A stretch of DNA of 64,000 nt from Caulobacter sp. (GTDB lineage Bacteria; Pseudomonadota; Alphaproteobacteria; Caulobacterales; Caulobacteraceae): the NCBI GenBank assembly GCA_016125585.1, contig WGLL01000011.1, positions 124,001 through 188,000 on the forward strand, in the 5' to 3' direction. Shown in pieces: positions 17,710 to 24,225 of this stretch. The position numbers and the translations under genes are program-made. Position 1 is the stretch's first letter; every line of letters begins with the position of its first letter. Under the pieces are notes generated by a model. It saw only the letters and a program-made list of their open reading frames with translations, did not search any database and was not told the DNA's origin.

Positions 17710-18339
17710 CTACCCGTGGAAGTCTGGAATGATCAGGGTGCGGCCAAGATCCGAGCGCGTCGGAAAGGCCAGCGGATCCTCGATGCCGTTGGCCGCGGCG
17801 ATGTCGCGCCAGCGGGCCGGCTTGCCCGACTCACGCCAGGCGAGGACGTCGAGGCGGTCGCTGCTGTTGACCACGGTAAAGCGGCGGCAGTTATCCAGCC
17901 CGGCGTTCTCGGTGACCTCCTCGGTCGTCGGCGCGGCGGTGAAGGTCAACGACGCCTCGCAGCGGGCCGGGACGCCGCTTGGCAGGAACAGGGTGAACCG
18001 CTGTTCGAAGTTGGACAGCACCCCGGTGTATTTGAACCCGCCCCAGCTGAAGAGGCATTTGGGTGGATCGCGCTTGGCCCCGGCGCCCTGGGTCGGTTCC
18101 TGCAAGGCGGCGATCGGATTGGTCTGCAGCCGCACGTCCGTGCCCTGCTCGTAGCTGTCGAAGAACAGGGAGATGGAGAATTCCGGATCGACCAGGGTCT
18201 GGAACTGCACCCCGGCCGAGGAGGTGCACATCACCAGCTTGCGGCTGGCGCTGTACTCGACCGGATTGTAGGGCACGGTGATCTTGGCCCCGGTGTCGAG
18301 GTTCTGGATCACCGCCTTGGTCGGTTCCTTGACGCTCAC
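17710..18339 (-). CDS. LysM-domain baseplate protein (Afp7-type)
   Basis: 209 residues. The N-terminal two-thirds are beta-rich (AVIQNLDTGAKITVPYNPVEY; FSISLFFDSYEQGTDVR; FSWGGFKYTGVLSNFEQRFTLF), the pattern of gp53-like and Afp7 proteins. The C-terminal ~55 residues form a LysM domain (RFTVVNSSDRLDVLAWRE, PARWRDIAAANGIEDPL, RTLIIPDF). In contractile tails this protein clamps adjacent baseplate wedges around the tube; LysM here is structural, not for wall binding. ATGA overlap with the next gene couples translation. Confidence 0.84.
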   Translation of the reverse strand: MSVKEPTKAVIQNLDTGAKITVPYNPVEYSASRKLVMCTSSAGVQFQTLVDPEFSISLFFDSYEQGTDVRLQTNPIAALQEPTQGAGAKRDPPKCLFSWGGFKYTGVLSNFEQRFTLFLPSGVPARCEASLTFTAAPTTEEVTENAGLDNCRRFTVVNSSDRLDVLAWRESGKPARWRDIAAANGIEDPLAFPTRSDLGRTLIIPDFHG

Positions 18340-19616
18340 AGCCGGCCCCTCCGTTCCAGCCCGCGCCGGACATGGCGCTCGAAGTGTTCGAACAACCGGT
18401 CAGCCAAGGGCGCGATGTCCTGAACCGGAAGGTGATTGAGCGCGCGGCGCAGGGCTGGGACGTCCAGCTCCGGACGCGGGGGCGCGGGGGTGGCGGCGGG
18501 CGCGCTTCGGCTGGAGGCCTGCCGGGCGGCGTTCGGCCGGGCCGCGGGCGCCGACGCGGCGACTTCCGGGCGTCCGGGAGTCTGGCCGACGGATGGCGCG
18601 GGGGCGGGAAGCGGATTTCGCCTGACCTCCAGGGGCGCCGCGCGACCGGCCGGCGAGCGGGCGGTCGTCCTGCTGTCCGCCGGCGCCGGGCGGGCGGGCG
18701 CAAGGTCGGCTGCGGCGCTTCCCAACCGGGCGGCGGCGGTGTCCGGGGTTCGGGCGACCCGTGGAATGATCGGGGAAAAATCAAACCGGGGGGGCGGACC
18801 GCGCCTGGCCAGGACCCGGCGGTCGCTGGCCCGCGCCGTGGTGGAACGGCGACGCACCGTCAGCACGGTCGGCCGGGTCTCCGGCGCGCGCCAGGCCGCC
18901 GGGCGCGGCGCTTCGGCGGCGGACCTTGCGGGCGTTGCGCGGTCGGCGACCTCGGGATGGTCGAGGACGGCCTCCGGGCGGACCGCCAGGGCCGGAGCGG
19001 CGCCCGGGCGGGGACGCTGATCGTCGGGCAGGGTCGACGAGGGGGCCTGGGCCGGCGTCCTGATGACCGTCATCGCCGCGGCGGCGGGGGAGGGCGGGTT
19101 TGATCCTGCCGCGGGACCCGCCCGGCCAGGCGGCCGCTGCACGGCCGCACCAAGGACGAGGGTCTGGCGCAGGATGCGGATGTCGGCGGCGGACGTCAGG
19201 CCGGGGAAGGCGGAACTGGCGCCGGCCCCAGAGTCGCGGCCCCGCGCGGCCCCTCCGCGACCCACGGCCTCGGGCGGGCGGCGATCGACCTCGGCCGGGC
19301 GGCGCGACCCCGGCGTCTCTGACCCTCGGAGCGTCACCAGCCGGACGCCGGTGCGCGCCGGGGCGGCGCTCCACGAGCGGGACAGCCGGATGTCGAGCCT
19401 CAGTCGCTCCAGCCGGGGCGTCGCCGCCGGCGGCCAGGCCGGCGGGGCGAGAAGCTGGATATCGGCGTCGGCCGGCCAGTAGGCGCGGCCCAGGTAGCGG
19501 CGCATCAGTCGCTGGACCAGACTGCCCGGACCGTGCCCAAGCCGGCGGGCCAGCGCCGTCGGCGCCGGCCTCAGAAACAGCGGCGCCTTCGCCTTGCAAA
19601 CCGTGAGGGTCTTCAT
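18336..19616 (-). CDS. Pro/Ala/Arg-rich protein of the eCIS operon, function unknown
   Basis: 426 residues. A short structured-looking N-terminus (1-100; LRPAPTALARRLGHGPGSLVQ, YLGRAYWPADADIQLL) and C-terminus (about 385-426; ALRRALNHLPVQDIAPLADR, FEHFERHVRRGLERRG) flank a low-complexity middle of Ala, Pro, Arg and Ser that looks disordered and very basic. It is locked into the operon by ATGA overlaps on both sides, between the second tube gene and the LysM gene. No family is recognised. Position and length would suit a linker, assembly factor or unusual length regulator, since no ordinary tape-measure gene is seen. Antisense frames are also open here; the overlaps favour this frame. Confidence 0.65.
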   Translation of the reverse strand: MKTLTVCKAKAPLFLRPAPTALARRLGHGPGSLVQRLMRRYLGRAYWPADADIQLLAPPAWPPAATPRLERLRLDIRLSRSWSAAPARTGVRLVTLRGSETPGSRRPAEVDRRPPEAVGRGGAARGRDSGAGASSAFPGLTSAADIRILRQTLVLGAAVQRPPGRAGPAAGSNPPSPAAAAMTVIRTPAQAPSSTLPDDQRPRPGAAPALAVRPEAVLDHPEVADRATPARSAAEAPRPAAWRAPETRPTVLTVRRRSTTARASDRRVLARRGPPPRFDFSPIIPRVARTPDTAAARLGSAAADLAPARPAPADSRTTARSPAGRAAPLEVRRNPLPAPAPSVGQTPGRPEVAASAPAARPNAARQASSRSAPAATPAPPRPELDVPALRRALNHLPVQDIAPLADRLFEHFERHVRRGLERRGRL

Positions 19617-20125
19617 ATCAGGCCCCCGATCGAGCCGATCGCCGAGGACACCGGATTGGTCAGCCCCTCATGGGCCAGGGTGATGGTGGTCGACAGCACC
19701 TGACTGGAGTTGGAGTCGAACTGCGGGCCGCTCCAGGACACCGGATACGCCCGCCGGAAGTTCCACCACATGGTCGGCACGCCGACGTTGCTGAGCAGGT
19801 AGATGGTGCCGTTGCGCCGCTGGATCTTGCCGCTGACCACGTCCTGGTACCAGGGCCACAGCATGTCGATGTCCGACATCCCCCGGATCAGCTGGATGTC
19901 GGAATAGCTGCTGCTCTTGGGCAGCTTGTAGGCATAGCTGTTGTTGCCGCCCTGGCGGTGGTCCTCCACCTCGGTGGTGATGTCGAGACCGGTGACCTGG
20001 GTGAAGCCTCCCGCCAGGAGCCCCTGAATTTCCACAAGGAAATTGTATCCCAGATAGGGATTGTCATGGATGCCGGTGACGTTTCCGAAGACCGCCGCTG
20101 CGGCGCTGGGACCGATGACGGGCAT
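19613..20125 (-). CDS. eCIS inner tube-family protein 2 (Afp5-type)
   Basis: 170 residues. Typical tube-protein layout: DNPYLGYNFLVEIQGLLAGG, FTQVTGLDITTEVEDHRQGG, IQLIRGMSDIDMLWPWYQDV, RAYPVSWSGPQFDSNSSQVL, ITLAHEGL. These match the T4 gp19-like / TIGR02241 family. Afp5-type paralogues form the ring that adapts the tube to the baseplate. It follows the DUF6760-like gene by 3 bases and overlaps the next gene by ATGA. A longer N-terminus and Gly/Ile-rich C-terminus distinguish it from the main tube protein. Confidence 0.86.
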   Translation of the reverse strand: MPVIGPSAAAAVFGNVTGIHDNPYLGYNFLVEIQGLLAGGFTQVTGLDITTEVEDHRQGGNNSYAYKLPKSSSYSDIQLIRGMSDIDMLWPWYQDVVSGKIQRRNGTIYLLSNVGVPTMWWNFRRAYPVSWSGPQFDSNSSQVLSTTITLAHEGLTNPVSSAIGSIGGLI

Positions 20126-20128
20126 GGC

Positions 20129-20314
20129 CTAGACGTCTTCCAGCGAGCGCGGACCGGGAGCCTCTCCCACGGCCTGCCGGTTGATGGCGCTGGTTTCGGC
20201 GCACCAGCGCCGGCGATCCGCATGTTCCAGATTGAGCAGGGTCTCGTAGTCCCAGTGCAGATAGTAGGCGAGGAAGGCGATCTCCCGATGCAGGGCGTCC
20301 GGGGGATAGCCCAT
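20129..20314 (-). CDS. Small DUF6760-like eCIS protein (Afp6-type)
   Basis: 61 residues from ATG at 20314, where TGATG joins it to the stop of the preceding gene; this fixes the start, although an upstream in-frame ATG exists. MGYPPDALHREIAFLAYYLH, then WDYETLLNLEHADRRRW closely follows the short helical protein found beside the second tube gene in most eCIS clusters (GYP.D.LHEE.AF.AYH.HWS....L.LEH..RRRW). Its role is unknown; conservation of place suggests an assembly function. Confidence 0.72.
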   Translation of the reverse strand: MGYPPDALHREIAFLAYYLHWDYETLLNLEHADRRRWCAETSAINRQAVGEAPGPRSLEDV

Positions 20315-20682
20315 CAGGACTCCCCCAAGGGGGGCCCTCCCGCCTCGAAGACCTCGCCGCATTTGGGACAGGTGACGGCGTGGGCCTCGCCCTCGACCTG
20401 GTTGATGCGCTGATACAGGTCCTGGAGATAGGCGAAGTCGGCGGCGAAGAGGCCCTCGATGACCTTGGGCGTGATCATGTCGAGCGACCCCAGCCGCACC
20501 ACGACCCGGGACAGCAGGATAACCGACAGATAGGCCTCGTTCTGGCGAACCCGGGGGTCCTTGATGGGCAGCAGCTCATCGGCGGCGGTGGCCAGCCGCA
20601 TCACCCCGTCGGCGTGCAGGTTGCCATCGGCGTCGACATAGCCCTTGGGCAGGCGGAACGGATACTCAGTCTGCAACATCAT
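20314..20682 (-). CDS. T4 baseplate hub assembly chaperone-like protein
   Basis: 122 residues: EYPFRLPKGYVDADGNLHAD, VMRLATAADELLPIKDPRVR and a helical middle (AYLSVILLSRVVVRLG). The LPKGY-D-G-H...MR.AT..DE pattern is shared with proteins annotated in eCIS loci as T4-type baseplate hub assembly chaperones. The C-terminus holds one CPKCG pair, half of a zinc-ribbon, so any metal site would need dimerisation or other ligands. It lies 8 bases downstream of the tube gene. Confidence 0.7.
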   Translation of the reverse strand: MMLQTEYPFRLPKGYVDADGNLHADGVMRLATAADELLPIKDPRVRQNEAYLSVILLSRVVVRLGSLDMITPKVIEGLFAADFAYLQDLYQRINQVEGEAHAVTCPKCGEVFEAGGPPLGES

Positions 20683-20690
20683 GGCTCCGT

Positions 20691-21137
20691 TCAGCTCACC
20701 CGGCTGATGGTCTCGACCTCAAGCTCCAGCGTCTCGATCATCGCCTCGCTGCCGGTCGCGTTGAAATCGGTGGTGCTGTATTTGGTCGGCCAGGTGTTGC
20801 TCATGTTCCAGCGCACCTTGTCGTTGCCGGCCTCGTCGACGAGGATCACCGAGACGTTCTTGCGGCCGCCGACGTCGGCGCCCAGCTGCGAGACCGAGCT
20901 GAACCAGTTGTAGAGGTCCATGGAGTCGGTCAGGCCGCGCTTCAGGGACAGGGTGCCGATGCTCATCTGCCCCGACAGCTTGCGGGTCACGGTGTCAGTG
21001 CCCTCGCGATAGCTGGTGGACTCGATGCTCATGTCCGGCACGGTCGCCTCCGAGAAGCCGGCGATCTGCAGGCCCTGGATTTCCAGACGGAAGCGGAAGC
21101 CCTTGTAGGGATCGGTGCGGGTTCCGGCCGTGGCCAT
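20691..21137 (-). CDS. eCIS inner tube protein (Afp1-type)
   Basis: 148 residues of the T4 gp19-like tube family: RTDPYKGFRFRLEIQGLQIA, GFSEATVPDMSIES, YREGTDTVTRKLSGQMS, LKRGLTDSMDLYNWF and a C-terminal ETLELEVETISRV. It would stack as hexameric rings inside the sheath and carry cargo in its lumen. It is directly downstream of the sheath gene with a 34-base gap, the normal sheath-tube order. Only one sheath and two tube-family genes are present, fewer than the three sheath/two tube genes of Afp. Confidence 0.88.
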   Translation of the reverse strand: MATAGTRTDPYKGFRFRLEIQGLQIAGFSEATVPDMSIESTSYREGTDTVTRKLSGQMSIGTLSLKRGLTDSMDLYNWFSSVSQLGADVGGRKNVSVILVDEAGNDKVRWNMSNTWPTKYSTTDFNATGSEAMIETLELEVETISRVS

Positions 21138-21171
21138 ATGTCGTCGTCCTGGGTGGCTGTTGGATCAGAGG

Positions 21172-22812
21172 TCAGGTGGAGCCCAGCGTCGCCTGCTGGA
21201 TACGGATGATGACGAACTCCGCCGGGAACACCGGGCAGATCTTGATGTCGACGTAGAGCTGGCCCTGGGCCTGCAGGTCCGGCGGATTGTTGCCGGCGTC
21301 GCATTGCACGACGTAGGCCTGGGCGGCGGTGGCCCCGAACAGCGCCCCGGCCTGCCACATGGTGTTCAGGAAGTCGTTGACGTCGCGAGTGACCGTTCCC
21401 CAGAGCTTCTGGGTATTGGGCTCGAACACCACCCATTGCAGGCTGTTGTAGAGCGACACCTCGATCTCGATCAGCAGCCGGCGGACGCTGATGTAGATCA
21501 GGCTGGGATCGGTCGACAGGGTGCGGCCGCCATAGGCGCAGATGCCGTAGTTGACGAACGGCCGGATCGCATTGATCCCGTTGGGGTTCAGGGTGTCCTG
21601 GTCGCTGTCGGTGAGGATCTGGCTGACCCCGGTGGCGATGTTCAGGACGCCATAGGTGATGCCCGCCGCCACCTGCCATGGCCCGATCTGCGTGTCGGTG
21701 GCGGCATAGGTGCCGGCCATCGCGCCGGACGGCGGGATCGGCACGTTCATGCCCGACGACGGATTCAGGAAGGTGATCCAGGGGTAGTAGAGCGCGCCGT
21801 AGGACGAATGCAGGGCGTTGCCTTCGGGCACGATGCTGTCAGAACTGGCGGCCCCGGTCTTGAAGGCCTCGATGTCCTCGACCGACAGGCCGAAGGGCGG
21901 ATCGGCGATGTAGAACAGGTCCAGGTGGGGCCGGTTCTCGCAGTAGGTGATGGCCTCCTGCACCGTCGAGCGCTGGGTCCCGAGATTGGCGATCGACACC
22001 GATTCCGGCGCTACCAGCAGGCTGATGTCGTTGACGGTGTCGAGGGCGGCCAGGGCGGTGTCGAGCTGCAGCGGCGTGGTCGTCGAGTCGCCGGCCCCGC
22101 CGGTCAGGGCCACGGGCGTGGTCTGGTTGGCCGGTCGCGAGGCGCCGGTCTCGGTGACCTTGACCCGGATGAACAGCGAGCTGCTGTTGATCTTGGTCTC
22201 GAGGTTGGACGACGCCGAGACTGAGCTCTTCTGCAGGTCGGCCGAGGTGTAACCGGGGAAGGTTTCGACCTGGTAGTAGGTCTCGCCGTTGATCGACTGG
22301 GCGACCAGGTTGTTGCTGACCGCATAGAAGGCGACCAGCTGGTCGTAGAAGCTGGGATCGGTTCCCGTGTCCGGCATCTTGTAGAGCACATTGATGGCGA
22401 ACACCGGCTTGGTGGTGGTGTCCGTCGGGTCTGTCGGCGGCGGGTAGTTGGTGATCGTCACATAGAGGCTGTCGCCCCATTCGCCGGGGCAGGCGGCGCT
22501 GATCGACAGGGTGCCGTCGAGATAGTTGGCGGCAATCTCGGCCGAGGGCGGATCGGCCGACGCCCGAACCACGTAGCAGACCGCGCCGCCCTGGACGAAG
22601 AAGGCGTAGACCGCGAACGGCAGCTGGGCGCCCCACATCATGCCGCCGAAGGTGGCGACATACTGGTTCCAGCTGGTGATCAGCACAGCCTGGTTATAGG
22701 GGCCGGTCTCGGTGATCCCCACAAAGGCGGTGTTGCTGGTCGCCGCGGCGGTGATCAGCTGGGGGCCAGGAAGTTCCTGAACGTAGACGCCGGGATGAAG
22801 ATAGCTGGCCAT
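21172..22812 (-). CDS. Contractile tail sheath protein
   Basis: 546 residues. The N-terminus (SYLHPGVYVQELPGPQLI, then TSNTAFVGITETGP) and C-terminus (KLWGTVTRDVNDFLNTMWQA, AYVVQCDAGNNPPDL, GQLYVDIKICPVFPAEFVII) are textbook eCIS sheath sequences; the ends carry the strands that interlock neighbouring subunits and drive contraction. It is the first gene of the leftward operon; AGGGCG lies a few bases before its ATG. As the only sheath gene in the locus it must build the whole sheath, as in MAC and Streptomyces-type systems. Confidence 0.92.
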   Translation of the reverse strand: MASYLHPGVYVQELPGPQLITAAATSNTAFVGITETGPYNQAVLITSWNQYVATFGGMMWGAQLPFAVYAFFVQGGAVCYVVRASADPPSAEIAANYLDGTLSISAACPGEWGDSLYVTITNYPPPTDPTDTTTKPVFAINVLYKMPDTGTDPSFYDQLVAFYAVSNNLVAQSINGETYYQVETFPGYTSADLQKSSVSASSNLETKINSSSLFIRVKVTETGASRPANQTTPVALTGGAGDSTTTPLQLDTALAALDTVNDISLLVAPESVSIANLGTQRSTVQEAITYCENRPHLDLFYIADPPFGLSVEDIEAFKTGAASSDSIVPEGNALHSSYGALYYPWITFLNPSSGMNVPIPPSGAMAGTYAATDTQIGPWQVAAGITYGVLNIATGVSQILTDSDQDTLNPNGINAIRPFVNYGICAYGGRTLSTDPSLIYISVRRLLIEIEVSLYNSLQWVVFEPNTQKLWGTVTRDVNDFLNTMWQAGALFGATAAQAYVVQCDAGNNPPDLQAQGQLYVDIKICPVFPAEFVIIRIQQATLGST

Positions 22813-23099
22813 GTCGCCCTGATCTGATGCAATGCGTGCGAGAGCCGGGTCTCGGTTCGACTTGAGGGTAGGCCGACTGAGCGGCGGCCGTCAAACGGTT
22901 CCGGCGCCGATCTGGATACCGGACAGGCGTTGTCTCAAGGCATTACTCATGGGTAACATAATCGTGTGGGTTGTGATTTGGAAAATTCCGCTCAAAATCG
23001 TTGCAATTGAAATGGCGCTGCTACAACCTGACCGGGTCGCCGCCAGAAGCTGGCCGGCGAACTGTCACCAACAGCATTGGGCAAACAGGGAGAAGGCTA
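22813..23099. promoter_or_regulatory. Divergent promoter region of the eCIS locus
   Basis: This 287-base gap separates the start of the sheath operon (leftward) from the fourth ET79-like gene (rightward) and must contain both promoters. The stretch around 22940-23020 is clearly AT-richer than its surroundings (for example ATGGGTAACATAATCGTG and GGAAAATTCCGCTCAAAATC), the likely core of the control region. No clear operator palindrome or sigma-specific -35/-10 pair can be named with confidence. The only other obvious signal is a GGGAGAAGG ribosome site just before 23100. Confidence 0.5.
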
Positions 23100-23480
23100 A
23101 TGGCCGACCTCGGCTATCGCAGCATCGAAGTGAACGTCGTCAACGACACGCGCGGCAATCTGACCGTTCAGGGGCCGACGCTGGGCAGCGGCGACACCTG
23201 GATCACGGGCGAAACCCCGACCCAGGGCGCGGCTCTGAATCAGTACCAGTCGGCCAAGTGGGGCGTCTCCACCAATGACGTCAACGGCACCGCGACCGCC
23301 AGCGTCCAGCTCACCGGCCTGGGGTCCTACCCGGTGTCGATCTCGTTCACCAACGACATGAACGGCAACAGCAACTGCACCGTGGGCGGCAACGACCAGG
23401 TCAAGGGCACGGTGACGGCGGTGTCGACCGGCGAGCAGAACCACACGCTCTACAATGTCCAGCTGATCCCCGGACCGTAG
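23100..23480 (+). CDS. ET79/aegerolysin-like beta-sandwich protein D
   Basis: 126 residues from ATG at 23100, preceded by GGGAGAAGG. Sequence order YRSIEVNVVNDTRGNLTVQG, TWITGETPTQGAALN, SAKWGVSTNDVNGTATASVQ and NSNCTVGGNDQVKGTVTAV follows copies A-C and resembles Bacillus ET79-type beta-sandwich proteins. No signal peptide. It leads the rightward unit with the cap gene 62 bases downstream. With three relatives at the other end of the locus, it brackets the injection system. A role as cargo, adhesin or lipid-binding partner is plausible but untested. Confidence 0.66.
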   Translation: MADLGYRSIEVNVVNDTRGNLTVQGPTLGSGDTWITGETPTQGAALNQYQSAKWGVSTNDVNGTATASVQLTGLGSYPVSISFTNDMNGNSNCTVGGNDQVKGTVTAVSTGEQNHTLYNVQLIPGP

Positions 23481-23490
23481 GCGAAGCCTT

Positions 23491-23520
23491 GCGGCGGCGC
23501 CCATGACCGGGCGCCGCCGC
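23491..23520 (+). terminator. Strong GC stem-loop between ET79-like gene D and the cap gene
   Basis: A perfect 12-bp stem (GCGGCGGCGCCC, pairing with GGGCGCCGCCGC) around the 6-base loop ATGACC lies 10 bases after the stop of the ET79-like gene. No T-tract follows, so it is more likely a partial terminator or mRNA-stabilising stem than a full terminator. It would let the small protein be made in excess over the cap protein downstream. Confidence 0.5.
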
Positions 23521-23542
23521 GCATCGCCCTCCAGAAACCAGA

Positions 23543-24211
23543 GTGACCCCCGATCTCGCTATCGCCTCGATCACCATGGCGATCCGCCAGCGGTTGCAGG
23601 CGGCGCTGAACAACGCCGACCCGCCGGGCGGCGAGGTGCGCACCGAGCGCCCCGACAAGCTGACCGACAGCGGCGCGCCGCTGGTCAACCTCTATCTCCA
23701 TCAGCTGAACCTGAACCCGTTCATGCGCAACAACGACCTGCAACCGGTCGTCGTGCGCACGCCGGTCAAGGGCGGCGGCTACAAGGTCGCGGCGACCCAG
23801 GTGCAGACCTACCGCGTGCCGCTGAAGCTGCACTATCTGCTGTCCTTCTACGGCGACGAGCGAAGCCTCGTGCCGCAACGGCTGCTGTCGACCTGCGTCG
23901 CGGCCCTGCATCGATCGCCCATCGTCGACGGCCGGTCGGTGTCCGCCGCCGCCGCGGCCCTGGCCACCGGCCTGGACACGACCCCGGAGCCTGATTTCGA
24001 GACGGTCGGCCTGACCTTTTCCGACATGACTTCGGAGGAGAGTTTCCGCCTGTGGTCGACCTTCAAGGCGACCTACGCCCTCTCGGTCGGCTATGTCGCC
24101 GACACCGCCATCGTCTACAGCGCCCCGACGCCGTCCGATGTGGATCTGGTGGAGACGGTCGATCTGAGAGTGAAGACGCCGCCCCCGTCGGGATCATCGG
24201 ACGACGGGTGA
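23543..24211 (+). CDS. DUF4255 tail cap protein (Afp16-type)
   Basis: 222 residues from a GTG start. LAIASITMAIRQRLQAALN, LVNLYLHQLNLNPFMRNND and a beta-rich VPLKLHYLLSFYGDE segment followed by LLSTCVAALHRSPIV match the DUF4255/Pvc16 N-terminal family. Afp16/PVC16 caps and terminates the tube and sheath at the end away from the baseplate. The rightward orientation, separate from the rest of the structural genes, implies independent expression. It converges on the toxin gene with a 14-base gap. Confidence 0.85.
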   Translation: MTPDLAIASITMAIRQRLQAALNNADPPGGEVRTERPDKLTDSGAPLVNLYLHQLNLNPFMRNNDLQPVVVRTPVKGGGYKVAATQVQTYRVPLKLHYLLSFYGDERSLVPQRLLSTCVAALHRSPIVDGRSVSAAAAALATGLDTTPEPDFETVGLTFSDMTSEESFRLWSTFKATYALSVGYVADTAIVYSAPTPSDVDLVETVDLRVKTPPPSGSSDDG

Positions 24212-24225
24212 GCCGACCTCGTCGA

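Noticed and set aside
18372..19606. Two plus-strand open frames opposite the Pro/Ala/Arg-rich protein
   Set aside because: ATGA overlaps on both sides tie the minus-strand frame to the operon; the plus frames have no ribosome site or motif.
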